From positions 45,946,501 through 46,010,500 of the forward strand of contig NC_088335.1 in the NCBI RefSeq assembly GCF_036884655.1: a stretch of DNA of 64,000 nucleotides, in the 5' to 3' direction. This document shows, piece by piece, positions 48,207-64,000 of the stretch. Origin of the DNA: Musa acuminata AAA Group. Taxonomy: Eukaryota; Streptophyta; Magnoliopsida; Zingiberales; Musaceae. How positions within the stretch are numbered: the first letter of the stretch is position 1; each line of letters begins with the position of its first letter. Below the pieces are notes generated by a model. It searched no databases and had not been told where the DNA came from. It worked only from the letters and a program-made list of their open reading frames with translations. A program made the position numbers and the translations under genes.

Positions 48207-51200
48207 TGTTCGGAAAAAACATGTTAAAAGCATATATTTTTTTTTTTCCACTTTGTGTATCAAAATAACCGGTATAACATAAATAATAAAGTAAATAATC
48301 AATGACAGAATGAGATCAAATCTTTGAACATAAAAAACTCAATACGGAAAAAAACTACGAAATCGTAGTTCATCTCAAACTTTCACTATCAATAGTAATG
48401 ATAACAGGTTTACAATAGGTCTTCTCTAGAATAACTAGATGATTACAATAACATCAAGATCATAGATCTTGGTTCAAGAATAGTATATCTTCATCAGATA
48501 GGATGGATTTAGAATTCTATGTCTCACAAAATAGATATAATAGGAAAGTATCTTAAAGAGGGTAAACTGTAGATCAACACCGTTAAGATTGTAGAGTTTA
48601 CTGCAAGGATTCTCCATATAAAATTTGGACTAAAACTGACAACGTTTAGCCACCGATCGTCAAGCAGAAAACTCAAAAATCTTACTTTCTCTCTTTGTTT
48701 TTCGCTCCTCTTTTCTCTACACGCCGTCGCACACGTTCACTGTGTACACACACACGCGCTGCACGCCGCACTCTTTAATTTTGCTACCCTCACCTTTTGC
48801 CCTTTCTTTCAATTAGTGATTTGGGCTCAATAGGCCCAATTGTCCAAGCCCACATATGGGCTGGACTCAACAATTCTCTCCCACCAGCTCATATGGTGGG
48901 CTGTACCAAGCCTGCTCTTCGCCTACATGCTTCAAGCTTCTTCTTAGAAAAAGACTTTGTCAACATATCTGATCCATTCTCATTAGTATGCACTTTTTCC
49001 AACTATAATTCTTTCAACTCAAGCAAATCACGAATCCAGTAATATCTCACATTAATATGCTTAGATCTAGAATTGTATGTTGAATTCTTGAAGAGGTGAA
49101 TGGCGCTCTCACTGTCACAGTAAATAGTATATCCTTCCTATTTCAAGCTCAATTCTTATAGAAACTTTTTCATCCATAAAGCTTCTTTGCAAGCTTCAGT
49201 AATTGCTATGTATTCTGCTTCTGTGGTTGATAAAGCAACACACTTCTATAACTTAGAATGCTAAGAGACTACTCCTATAAATGTCATCAAGAATCCCAAA
49301 GTGGACTTCCTGAAATCAGTATCATCTGTCATGTCTGTATCTGTGTACCCTTGTAACACAAGTTCATCATTACCAAAACATAAACATAACCTGGAAGTAC
49401 CTCTTAGATATCTTAATATCTATTTCACTGCTGCCCAATATTCCTTTCCAGGATTAGAGAGAAATCAGCTGACAACTCCAACTGAATGAGCTATATCTGG
49501 CCTAGTACAAACCATAGCATATATCAAACTGCCTATTGCAGAAGAGTAAGGCACTCTAGACATTTCTTCTTTTTCTTTTTTATTTGTAGGATATTGTTTC
49601 GAATTAAGCTTGAAATGACCTGTAAGTGAAGAACAAACTGCTTTGGCTTTACTCATGTTGAATCTTTCAAGAACCTTTTCAATGTAAGTCTTCTAAAATA
49701 GCCAAATCTTTCTTTTCTTCCTATCACAAAGAATCTTAATGCCAAATATTTATTCCATCGATCCCAAGTCTTTCATGACAAAGGACTTACTTAGCTCTCT
49801 TTTAAGCTTTTCAATTTTATCAGTATCATGGGCAACAATCAGCATATCATCCACATATAGTAGTAAAATAATAAAATCATCATCTGAAAAGTTTTTCATA
49901 AACACACAATGATCAAATGTGGTTCGATCATACCTTTGGCTTATCATAAAGGAATCAAACTTCTTGTACTACTGTTTAGGTGTCTGTTTGAGTCCATATA
50001 AGCTTTTCTAAAGCTTACACACCATATTTTCTTTTCCCTTGATTTTGAAACCTTCTGGTTGCTCCATGTAAATTTCTTCTTCCAAATCACCATGAAGAAA
50101 TGCTGTTTTTACATTAAGTTGCTCAACTTCTAAATTTAAGTGGGTAGCCAAACCAAGAACAACTCGGATAGAGGACATTTTCACAACTAGAGAAAATATT
50201 TTTTCAAAGTCAATACCTTTCTTCTGACTGAATCCTTTCACAACTAGTCGTACCTTGTATCTTTGTTGTGAGCTATTGTTTTCGGTCTTAAATTTGTAAA
50301 CCCACTTATTCTTGAGAGTTTTCTTCTCTTTAGGTAACTTTACCAAGTCATAGGTGTGGTTCTCAAGCAAGGATCTCATATCTTCTTGCATTGCTTTAAC
50401 TCACTCACTCTTATTCTCATGTAGAATGGCTTCTTGATAAGTTTCTGGCTCTCCCTCGTCAGTAAGCATAACATACTCATGTGGAGGATATCTGGTAGAT
50501 GGATGTCTCTCTCTAGTGGATCTTCTCAATGGAATCTCAACTGGTGATAGAGGTGCTTGTTCAATTGGTTCAACATCATCAACTGTAGGAGTATCATCAC
50601 TTACATTCTCACCATAATCTTCTTGTTCATCTCCCCCATGATCATCATGAACTACAGGTGAAGGAACTGGACCCAAACTCCAAGGAATATAAACAGAGGT
50701 TTCTGGCTTCTCAACATTATCACCATCATCAAATAATTGGTCTTCCAGAAACACAACATCTCTGCTTCTAATAATCTTTTTGTTCACTAGATTCCATAAT
50801 CTTTACCCAAACTCTTCATGACCATATCCCAAGAAGATACATGTTTTTGCCTTATTATCAAGCTTAGACCTCTCATCTTTGGGAATATGAACAAATGCTT
50901 TACACCCAAAGACTCTCAAATAATTATAAGATATATATTTTCCTTTCCATACTCTCACTAGAACATCACCTTTCAGAGAAACTGATAGAGAAAGATTTAT
51001 CAAATCAACTGTAGTTCTCATAGCCTCCCCCAAAATGATTTTGGTAACTTGGAATGGGAAAGCATACACCTTATCATTTCTTCAATGGTTCTGTTCATCC
51101 TTTCTGCCACACCATTCTGTTGAGGAGTTTTAGGAACTGTTTTCTCAAGCTTGATTCCATGGAACCTGTAATAATTCTCAAAAGGACCCCTGTACTTGCC

Positions 51201-53582
51201 ACCATTATCTGATTGAATACACTTTAGTTTTCTGCCAGTTTCTCTTTCAACACTAACATAAAACTCCTTGAAAACATCGAGTACCTGGTCTTTAGATTTC
51301 AAAGCAAAAGCTCACACTTTTCTAGAATGATAATCAATAAAAATAACAAAATAAAGAGCACCTCCAAGAGTTCTAGTTTACATAGTACAAACATCATATG
51401 AACTAAATCAATAATATCTGATCTTCTAGATGATGGATATGTCTGAAATGCAACTCTATGTGTTTTTTCAACTAAGCAATGTTCACAAGATTTAAGAGAT
51501 GTACTTTGCAACTCTGGTAAGAACTGCTTTCTAGCAAGAGTTTGAAGTCCTTTCTCGCTGATATGTCCAAGCCTCTTATGCCAAAGATTTAAACTTTCAC
51601 CTTTTCGAATTGCATTAATCTCTCCTTCGTGTAGCTTGGCTTCCATGACATAAAAAGAGTTAAGTTTCTTTCCTCTTGCCACAATCATAGAACCTTTAGT
51701 GAGTTTCCATTTGCTTTCACCAAAATAGTGTGTAAAGCCCTCATCATCTAGTCTACTTGTAGATATCAAGTTAAGATGAATATTTGGAACATGTCTTACA
51801 TCTTTGAGTATCAATTTGCTCTCAATATTTGTCTCCAAACAAATATCTCCAATACCTATAATCTTAGATGTACCACTGTTTCCCATTCTGACATTACCAA
51901 AATCACCAACAGTATAAGATCTAAAGAAATCACCATGAGAAGTAACATGAAATGAAGCACCAGAGTCAATTACCCAATTACTGTCCTGAGCTACAAGACT
52001 GACACAACCTTCATCACAAACAATAGTGATATTATATTCAGCAGCAATTGTATTAGTCTCTTTCTCATTTTTCTTTATTTCATTTTGTTCTCACTTCCAA
52101 AACCTACACTCTTTCTTTATGTGACCTGGCCTGTTACAGTGAAAATATTTGATATTTCTTCTAGACTTGGATCTTCCTCTATAACCATGTGGATTTTTGC
52201 TATGACTTCTTCCACGTCTTTCTTGTTTTTCAGTAACAAATGCACCAGAAGAAGATTCACCCTGTTCTTTCCTTCTAGCATCTTCATTTAGCAAACTGTC
52301 TTTAATCATATCTATAGTTAAAGTCCCCTCTAGCGTGGAGTTGAAAATAGTCACCACATACGTTTCCCAACTTTCTGGTAAAGAGCTGAGAAGTAATAAT
52401 CCTCGCATCTCATCATCTATATTCATTTTCATAGCAACCAGCTTTTTGCAAGACTCTGAAATAGACTTATATGACCAACAATGTTACCACCATCTTTATA
52501 TTTTAAATTTACAAGCCTTCTGAGAAGAGAAATTCTATTTACTATTGTCTTTTTCGCAAAGAGATTTTCTAACCTTTGCCAAACAACATCAGCTCTAGTT
52601 TCATCTGAAATATGCTCATGCAAGTTTATATCCATCCATCTTCTAATATAGGCAATAGCTTTTTTATGTTAAACTTCTCATTCTTCATCGTCCATAGTAG
52701 AAGGTTTATCTTTAACCTTGATAGGCTTATACAAATCTTTGCAATAGAGCAAATCTTCCATCAGATGCCTCCAAGTGGAATAATTTGATGAGTTCAATTT
52801 AATCATATCATCTGACTGCTCCATTTCGATCACACAAGAAAAACTAGCACCAAACAACCTGATGCTCTGATACCACTTGTTGGGAAAAAAAACCTGTTAA
52901 AGCGGAATATTCTTTTCCCTCTTTGTGTATCAAAATAGGTTCCTCATCAAAATACCAACGTAATATCCAAATAAAAATATCAACCAGCACGACATAAACA
53001 ATAGAGCAAATAATCAATCACACAGTGAGACCAAATCTTTTAATGTGAAAAACCTAATATGGGGAAAATCACTGGACCGTAGTCCACCTCAAACTCCACT
53101 ATCAATAGTAATGATAACAGGTTTACGACAAGTCTTCTCTAGAATAATTAGAGGATCACAATAACATCAAGATCATAGATCTTGGTTCAAGAATAGCATA
53201 TCTTCATCACATAGGGTGGATCTCTTCGTAAAAGAATTTTAGGTCTCACAAAATAGATATAGCAGGAAAGTACCTTAGAGAGGGTAAACTGTAGATCAAC
53301 ACCGTTAGGATTGTAAAGTTTGCTACAAAAATTCTCCACATAAAATTTGGACCAAACCTAACAACGTTTGGCCACCGATCGTCAAGCAGAAAACTCAAAA
53401 ATCTTACTTTCTCTCTCAGTTTCTCTTTCCTTTTTTCTCTACACACCGCACACGTTCACTGCGTACACACACACGCTGCACGCCGTATGCCGCACTCTCT
53501 AATTTTACTACTCTCACCTTTTGCCCTTTCTTTCAATTAGTGATTTGGGCTTAATAGGCCCAATTGTCCAAGCCCACATATG
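48207..53582 (-). mobile_element. Copia element between GST-B2 and unit 3
   Basis: 3' LTR 48207-48872, purine tract 48873-48889, gag-pol on minus from 52824, primer-binding site 52863-52875, 5' LTR 52878-53582 with the same truncated outer end. All inactivating changes are as in the previous copy. The few private differences include one in the GAG-pre-integrase part (about 51629, Lys to Glu). Confidence 0.93.
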
Positions 53583-53643
53583 TGTTAGAAAATAGGCAGA
53601 ATTCTCTCTCTCTCTCTCTCTCTTATTATATATACACTAACTT

Positions 53644-55084
53644 ATGTTTATTAAAAGATTATTCAAGAAAATAGATAGAACTCTCTTTGCTTGATGTAGG
53701 TTCTTTTTAAGAATTTTATCATTATAAGATAGATTGATATCATAGTTTTATAGAGTGTGGGATCAATCTATTGTTGTATTGTATATCGAGGGATGTCAAC
53801 CATCATAAACTTAGTCATCACCATTTTGGAGCAATGTTTATCGTCGAATATGACATGCAGGCTCATGGTTCTGAGAGGGGAGATAGAGTCATTCATGAAT
53901 TTAGTCGGCGAAGAAGTCATTGGAGTGAGATCATTAACCGAGAGCCCAAGTTTTTGGAAAGCGTTAGAGGATATCGACGAAACTACATATGTCGATCGTG
54001 ACCCTCTTTACTTAAGTATTAATCATTCTTATAGAGACCATTAGGGAGCCATCATAATTTGGATCGAGGTACTCTATCTTCTCAACTTTGAGATTATTTC
54101 TGAGTCATCTTTTGACCTCAAGCATTTCTCGATGGTGGCTCAGGTATAGGCTATGCAACCGAAGGTCCTATCCCCTCCCGAGATAGGTCCCCCCAACGAT
54201 GACATCGATCTTCCTCTCCACCAAGCCCAAAGGCTGGGGGCAAAGGTTCCCGAGGTCTCCGGATGAATATGTTGAGGTGCCTCTTATCAATAAGCTCATC
54301 GATTTGTTCATTCAAATCATGATAGTCTTCCATGTTGTGACTATAGTGATGGTGGAAGTAGCAATATTTGGATCAGTCCTCCTTTTCCAATAGTGTCTTT
54401 ATCGGTTAAGAGTCCTTGAATAACTGTTTTTCCTTTATCTATAAGGAGACCTCACTTCTCATCATGTTAAGGAGAGTCAAACTTGGGTCTCGAGCGAGGC
54501 AGCTTGGGTCAATTTTATTTTCTTTGCTGAGGTGACCTTAGGGTGGGAGCTAACAGTAGTCTCTCCTATCGCAACCTCTTGTGCATTTCTTCATGCTTAC
54601 TTCAAACTATTTCCTTGGCAACTTTGTATTAGTTAGCCCTCTAGAGGATCTCTCCACCAATGACCAAAAAAGGCAAGAAGGCTTAAGCCTCCTTATGAAT
54701 GCTTGAATCACAAGTGACGGATGTGCATCTTGCACGCCTCAAATTTCGTTGGTGAATTGAGCGGTGAAGTCAGAGAGTATCTCTTCCTCCCCTTACTTAA
54801 GCTCGAGTAACATAGTCGTTGATGGCCTAAGGTATACATTCCCGAGGAAGTAGAGTTAGAACTCCTTTGTGAGCTAAGTGAACGAGTTTACCAAGTGTGG
54901 CTTTAGATGAGTGTACCACTCCTGCATTGGGCCTTTCAGCGTCACTGGGAACATGCAGCACATCATAGCATCCAAGGTGTCGTAGAGAGATACATCTAAG
55001 TATAGAAGGTGACAATGTATTCAACTAGGTCGATTTTTCCATCAAAGGCTTCTAGTGATGGTGTATGAGTACTCCAATATCTAA
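53644..55084 (-). mobile_element. Ty3/gypsy gag-protease fragment, unit 3
   Basis: Counterpart of 39672-41112, with the same gag and protease-linker remnants and stops on minus. Confidence 0.8.
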
Positions 55085-55233
55085 CTTATAGGCCTAAAAA
55101 TCTAGATCTAGCACACGTGGTCATTAAGAGTGACAACTAACCTTACAAGGGCTATTGAGTGCCGATAGAAGATAATTCTCTCCCAATATCATGAGAAGAA
55201 TATTTCATATATTTTTACTTATACAAATCCCTA

Positions 55234-55849
55234 TTAAAGGTCATTCGGATTAAGAGAGAAAAAGTTCTCCAAAAGAATCTGATTAAAGCGAGACTCGAAT
55301 AGAAACTATATAGACCTTACAGCACTATGCCTGGTATATGATATCTAAGATATTAGATGGATGAGAGTTTATAGATATATGATAACTGAAAACAAATATG
55401 TCGAATGATTTGGATTCTCTTGTGTCATTTAGGGATTGTGGTATTGTGGCATAGTATATCTATAGTCAATCAATCGAGTGAATTACTATGGAAATAATAA
55501 TTCGCTGACTCATGGTTAACTCGATATTGGGTTTAGAGGGTCATACACATATGGTAGGTGTTGCAACGAGTAGATATTTAGATATAAGATATTCAATGGA
55601 GCCCCTATCTTATTAGATATTCAATAAACCCTTAATTATTGGATTCTATGGAGGAGATTCAATAAGAGCCAATGAGAGATTATTGGATAGAGATCCACTA
55701 ATCTAATATGCTTGGGTAGTTGGATGAAGATCTAGTACCCAATAGAACAGGATCGATTAGGGTTAAGTTAATAAAAGGCCTCTATAAATAGGAGGGAACC
55801 AAAGGGTCATAGGGTAAGCTTTTTTTGTTATCATCTCCAACTCTACTCT
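55234..55849. repeat. LTR-like DNA next to gypsy fragment, unit 3
   Basis: Counterpart of 41262-41877; same plus-strand TATAAATAGGAGGG near 55783. Confidence 0.5.
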
Positions 55850-55894
55850 CTTCTTCTCCTCCTCAACTATCGGCCTCTATTTGAGCACATCCAA

Positions 55895-57015
55895 CGGGAC
55901 AAGAGTCCACTACTGCTCGAGTCCAACCCGGTGTACAAGAAGATCCTAGTCCTCATCCATGGCGCTAAGCTGATGTGCTAGTAGTCTCTATCGTCTAGGT
56001 CATCAACGAGGCACGACTCAATACTATATTTTTAAAAATTATATTAATATTTTTATATTTATTAAAATAATATATTTAATTTAGTTTCTCGTAACGTATT
56101 CAATTCTTATTATGAAAATATCACACATGCTATCCCATACAAAAAATAGTATATATTAAAATAAGATTAAAAAATAATTTTATGATTTATTTTTATCATT
56201 CAAAAAATAAAAATATAGGATTTTTATTAAGAAACAAAGTGTTTAATTATTTTTTTATATTTTTGAATATTTTATTGAAGAGTGAAGCAATAGGTAGAAA
56301 GTGAAATAGAAAAGTTATAGAAGAAAAAATTAATATCGATAAAAATAGTTTATAAAATTATCTTTTTAACCTTATTTACATGCGATATTTTCATTAATAA
56401 AATTAAGAAAAAAAATGAAGTTAAGTATTTTATTTTTATAAATTTAAGAACTTTAATATAACTCTTAAAAGTATAACAATCGAGATACTAAACATAGAAA
56501 ACTACTTGAGTAATATATAATTAGATCACTTCCCCACATATGTATTTTTTTAGAAAATTTTATCCTATTAAATAATCTATGTTTTTTGATTGAGAAATAA
56601 ATTCTCGATTATCTGCTCGTCTTATCAGAATAATTATGCAGCACCTGTTTGTTCTCAGCACTCTTTAATGTTTCCTTGATGCATCAGTTCTATGAATGTG
56701 GGACAAGGCTGTGGAAGTTCAAGGGTGAGGGACAGGCTGCGGCCAAGGAGGTGTTCATCTGGAACCTGAGACTGCTGGAGGGCGAGCTGGGAGACAAGAA
56801 GTACTTCGCCGACGACGCCTTCAGCTTTGTCGAAATCGCGCTAGTTCTACAGCTACATGACTTGCGCCGGCTTCAGCATAGAGGAGGCAGCGCCGAAGCT
56901 GGTGGCGTGGGGCAAGCGGTGCATGGAGCGGGAGAGCGTGACCAAGGCACTATGCGACCCCCACAAAGTCTACGAGTTGGTGAGCATCCTCAAGAAGAGA
57001 TATGGAGTCGAGTAG
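55895..57015 (+). pseudogene. GSTU: GST pseudogene, unit 3
   Basis: Exon-1 fragment 55895-56017 and exon 2 at 56688-57015 with the shared 17-base deletion. One private change gives DDAFSF instead of DDAFGF (about 56823). No functional frame. Confidence 0.92.
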
Positions 57016-57093
57016 TCTACAATCGTAGTAATGACTGAGTTGATGATAAATGTTATTCCAAAATTTTTATATTTTTGATATTTTTTTAGTATT

Positions 57094-57874
57094 TAATTAT
57101 CATAAAATTATTTTAAAATAGTATTAATCATTTCAGAAATTATGCCCTAGTAGTGATTTCATAAAATTTTAAGTTGGTTTTGTAAGTGTTAATGAAGTTA
57201 CACTCAATTACAATATCAATTCAAGAAATCTTAAAATTTGATAATTAATGATTATAAATATATTTTAAAAATAAAAAATAGTATAAATCATTTTAAGATT
57301 ATGTTCTCATAGTTCTGTGAAAGATTGGGTTGGTTTAGTTTAATTTGATTAGGTTATGCTCGAGATTGATCTAAGTTATAATCAAAATTATTTTTTTTTA
57401 AAGTAATCTAGATAATTAATTATCATAAAATTAATGTATGGATAAAAAATGATACTAATTGTCTTATATACATGGGGAGGTAGTTTCATAGAAATCTAAG
57501 TTGGAGCTTGAACAAGTTATATTCAAAATTAAACTAAATTATACTTAAATCACAAAATATATTCAAAAAATTATAATTTAAATAATTAATTACCATAAAA
57601 TCCTCGAAAAAATTTAAAAAGCTAATCACCGTATCATAGAGGTTATATAAAAGTTTGGATTAGTTTAATAGATATTGATAAAGTTACACTTGATTATGAT
57701 ATCAGTTTAAGAAATTATAAATTTTGTTAATTAATCATCATTAATTTTTTCAAATACAAATGATATTAATAATCTAAGAATAATATTTTAGTTATTTAAG
57801 AATGTTTTGGTTCGTTTAATAGAAGTATATTTGGTTATATATGAAATTGAACTAAGTTACACTCAAGTTATATT
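57094..57874. repeat. Degenerate ~160-bp tandem repeat, unit 3
   Basis: Counterpart of 43122-43902. The following DNA to about 58550 is AT-rich and gene-free. Confidence 0.6.
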
Positions 57875-58658
57875 TGTTGAATTAGCTCTTATGTAAATAT
57901 TTCTTTTCTCCTTTTTTTTAATCTTCGTCTCTTTCCTCCTCATCTTTCTTCTTCTTGACATCTTTCTCCTCCAAGGAAAATGAGAGAGACGAAGAGCATT
58001 TACGATAACGAGCATCAGCATTATCAATGATAAATGATGACGATAATAGCATCGACAAGGAGTTGGATAAAATAAAGGATCGTAGGAAAGAAAAAAAAAA
58101 AGATAAAATTAATAATACATATTTATAAATAATAAAATAAATATTTGTATTATTTTTTCAAGAGTTGTCAATCATAAGAGTTGTGAATAGTAAATAGGAG
58201 CTTTGAATAATAAACTCCAAAACCAAAAGTAAAACTTTATTTGCAAAAATACTCATGAATTAAACAATAATCATTTAAAACAGTGACCATTGGACAGTCT
58301 TATGTGCTATCCATCTAACTCGAACTGACTTGCTTCAACAAGTTCACCCAATTAATGGTTGGAGTAGACAACTCCAATCCCAATTATTTTGACTAGTTAA
58401 AATATTTTTTAATGATTTCTTAATGTCCAAGCAATAATTTAAAATTTAAAGGGTAATGGAGTTGATTCACCAGTTCTTAATGACTTCTTAATATCATGAA
58501 AATTTGTGTTATTTATCTGAAAAGTGTATTATATATATACATATACATTATCTTCAATAAAAAATCATGTACAGAACAAAGCGGACTCGGACCTGAGAAA
58601 CAGATCCGATAATCCACCGGTTCAGCGCCGCTCCACGTCCCTTCGAAATGATTCTAAT

Positions 58659-60195
<1,537 letters not shown>

Positions 60196-60767
60196 TCTAC
60201 AATAGTAATAGTAGTGACTGTGTGTTGCATGGTGTTTGCCTGCATTGTTGCAGCTGCTTTGAGTGTCTGATGCCATTGTAGTTGCCCTCCCTGTTTATCT
60301 TCTTGAATAATAGACCTTTCTCGGTGGTGTTATGTGGCACCTGCAGCTTCATCTCATTAGAAAATAGGTAGAACTCACTCTCTCTCTCTCTCTCTCTCTC
60401 TCTACTAGCTTGTGCTTCCCAACCAAGAGGGGCTCGAGTTACGTTTTAGTGTAATTGCATTATCCTTAATTTATCTACAAAAAGCAATTTATTTCAGTGC
60501 ATGATGTCACATCATATAAATGCATGATGACCAAGTGTGTGGATGACAGTGTCTTTGAAGAGTCGAGCCAACCTTTATCGACTTCATTCGAAGAAGAAGA
60601 AAGCCCAGTCAAAATGTACCGTCCAACTTCTTCTCGTGCTCCAAGCCAGGACTGAAATGATAGTAGCTGAGCTGACTCACCTGTTTCAATTATTTTGTCT
60701 CGTAAATGTTTTGTCTTTTATTTGGAAGAAAAAACATGTAGCCTCGTATATAAGAACAGATCCTCGT

Positions 60768-62062
<1,295 letters not shown>

Positions 62063-62176
62063 TCTACACTAGCAGTAGTGACTGCGTGCTCGGCGTCTGA
62101 TGACATTGTAGTTGCTCTCTCTCTCTCTTACCTTCTCGAATAATCTACCTATCTCGGTGGTTTTACGTGGGACATA

Positions 62177-63534
62177 CTGTTCGGAAAAAACATGTTAAAA
62201 GCATAATTTTTTTTTTTCCACTTTGTGTATCAAAATAACCGGTATAACATAAATAATAAAGTAAATAATCAATGACAGAATGAGATCAAATCTTTGAACA
62301 TAAAAAACTCAATATGGAAAAAAACTACGAAATCGTAGTTCATCTCAAACTTTCACTATCAATAGTAATGATAACAGGTTTACAATAGGTCTTCTCTAGA
62401 ATAACTAGAGGATTATAATAACATCAAGATCATAGATCTTGGTTCAAGAATAGCATATCTTCATCAGATAGGATGGATTTAGAATTCTATGTCTCACAAA
62501 ATAGATATAATAGGAAAGTATCTTAAAGAGGGTAAACTGTAGATCAACACCGTTAAGATTGTAGAGTTTACTGCAAGGATTCTCCATATAAAATTTGGAC
62601 TAAAACTGACAACGTTTAGCCACCGATCGTCAAGCAGAAAACTCAAAAATCTTACTTTCTCTCTTTGTTTTTCGCTCCTCTTTTCTCTACACGCCGTCGC
62701 ACACGTTCACTGTGTACACACACACGCGCTGCACGCCGCACTCTTTAATTTTGCTACCCTCACCTTTTGCCCTTTCTTTCAATTAGTGATTTGTGCTCAA
62801 TAGGCCCAATTGTCCAAGCCCACATATGGGCTGGGCTCAACAATTCTCTCCCACCAGCTCATATGGTGGGCTGTACCAAGCCTGCTCTTCGCCTACATGC
62901 TTCAAGCTTCTTCTTAGACAAAGACTTTGTCAACATATCTGATCCATTCTCATTAGTATGCACTTTTTCCAACTATAATTCTTTCAACTCAAGCAAATCA
63001 CGAATCCAGTAATATCTCACATTAATATGCTTAGATCTAGAATTGTACGTTGAATTCTTGAAGAGGTGAATGGCGCTCTCACTGTCACAGTAAATAGTAT
63101 ATCCTTCCTATTTCAAGCCCAATTCTTATAGAAACTTTTTCATCCATAAAGCTTCTTTGCAGGCTTCAGTAATTACTATGTATTCTGCTTCTGTGGTTGA
63201 TAAAGCAACACACTTCTATAACTTAGAATGCTAAGAGACTACTCCTATAAATGTCATCAAGAATCCCAAAGTGGACTTCCTGGAATCAGTATCATCTGTC
63301 ATGTCTGTATCTGTGTACCCTTGTAACACAAGTTCATCATTACCAAAACATAAACATAACCTAGAAGTACCTCTTAGATATCTTAATATCTATTTCACTG
63401 CTGCCCAATGTTCCTTTCGAGGATTAGAGAGAAATCAGCTGACAACTCCAACTGCATGAGCTATATCTGGCCTAGTACAAACCATAGCATACATCAAACT
63501 ACATACTGCAGATGAGTAAGGCACTCTAGACATT
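62177..63534 (-). mobile_element. Copia 3' end fragment (unit 3/4 boundary)
   Basis: 3' LTR 62177-62842, polypurine tract, RNase H and the last part of the RT region on minus, then an abrupt end at GACATT (63529-63534). It has more private substitutions than the copies at 34235 and 48207. Confidence 0.9.
63192..63534. repeat. Tandem unit 4, first ~340 bases only
   Basis: Matches the starts of units 1-3 (21280, 35250, 49222) until CTCTAGACATT, then switches to a different part of the unit. Confidence 0.9.
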
Positions 63535-63600
63535 GTAGTTGCTCTCTCTGTTACCTTCTCGAATAATCTACCTATCTCGGTGGTTTTACGTGGGACATAC
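63535..63600 (+). pseudogene. GST-B 3'-flank fragment
   Basis: GTAGTTGCTCTCTCTG...GGGACATAC matches the GST-B3 3' flank (about 62108-62176) with a shorter CT run. No GST coding sequence accompanies it, so it marks a lost GST-B copy or a local 1.43-kb duplication. Confidence 0.8.
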
Positions 63601-64000
63601 TGTTCGGAAAAAACATGTTAAAAGCATAATATTTTTTTCCCACTTTGTATCAAAATGAGATCAAATCTTTTAGATCAAATCTTTTAACATAAAAAACTCA
63701 ATATGGAAAAAAATTATGAAACCGTAGTTAATCTCAAACTTTCACTATCAATAGTAATGATAACAGGTTTACAATAGGTCTTCTCTAGAATAACTAGAGG
63801 ATTACAATAACATCAAGATCATAAATCTTGGTTCAAAAATAGTATATCTTCATCAGATAGGATGGATCTAGAATTCTATGTCTCACAAAATAGATATAAT
63901 AGAAAAGTATCTTAAAGAGGGTAAACTGTAGATCAACACAGTTAAGATTGTAGAGTTTACTGCAAGTTTTCTCCATATAAAATTTGGACTAAAACTGACA
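63601..64000 (-). repeat. Copia 3' LTR, partial at window end
   Basis: TGTTCGGAAAAAACATG start like 62177, with an internal deletion and a small AGATCAAATCTTTT duplication near 63657-63686. It runs out of the window. Confidence 0.9.

Overview
The window reads as nuclear DNA of a flowering plant, most likely a monocot. GC-rich one-intron glutathione S-transferase (GST) exons sit in AT-rich, retrotransposon-rich flanks with many CT and TA microsatellites. Some repeat features recall Zingiberales or palms, but that placement is a low-confidence guess. There are no bacterial features, and I found no rRNA, tRNA or CRISPR.

Layout. (1) 1-4.17 kb: AT-rich DNA with one single-exon gene at 882-1433, a DUF4408/DUF761-type protein. 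(2) 4.17-16.6 kb: an old, diverged segmental duplication. Copy A (4173-11536) carries a broken tau-class GST gene and a nested Ty1/copia element (5362-10187). That element has only 50-bp LTRs, 5-bp target-site duplications and a paralogous empty site in copy B. Copy B (11651-16633) carries an intact tau GST (15406-16435). (3) 16.9-19.4 kb: a GST pair of types I call A and B. A0 (17368-18579) has an intact reading frame but lacks the catalytic serine. B0 survives only as promoter, leader and start codon. (4) 19.4-21.28 kb: unrelated repeat DNA with a 29-bp minisatellite. (5) 21.28-63.19 kb: three tandem units of about 13.97 kb. Each holds, left to right, the body and 5' LTR of a dead minus-strand copia element, a dead minus-strand Ty3/gypsy fragment, a GST pseudogene, an AT-rich degenerate repeat, an intact GST-A, an intact GST-B, and the copia 3' LTR inserted in the GST-B 3' flank. 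(6) 63.19-64.0 kb: the start of a fourth unit, cut at a six-base microhomology and joined to another GST-B 3' flank and LTR.

In total there are eight GST genes with intact frames on the plus strand (15406, 17368, 31127, 33168, 45099, 47140, 59070, 61111) and five GST pseudogenes or remnants. The three B proteins are identical. A1 and A2 are identical, and A3 differs at two residues. All GST genes, dead or alive, share an upstream block: a CGTTGAT-N6-ATCAACG-like dyad, usually followed by TGACG motifs, then a GGTGACCACAT-like block and, except in the remnant B0, a TATA-like box. This suggests common, probably stress- or xenobiotic-responsive, control. The genes would encode cytosolic dimeric enzymes joining glutathione to electrophiles, so the array looks like a recently expanding detoxification cluster. 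The identity pattern is phase-shifted: about 31.76-62.18 kb is nearly uniform with a 13.97-kb period while the outer edges are more diverged, which fits unequal crossing-over or conversion on an older array.
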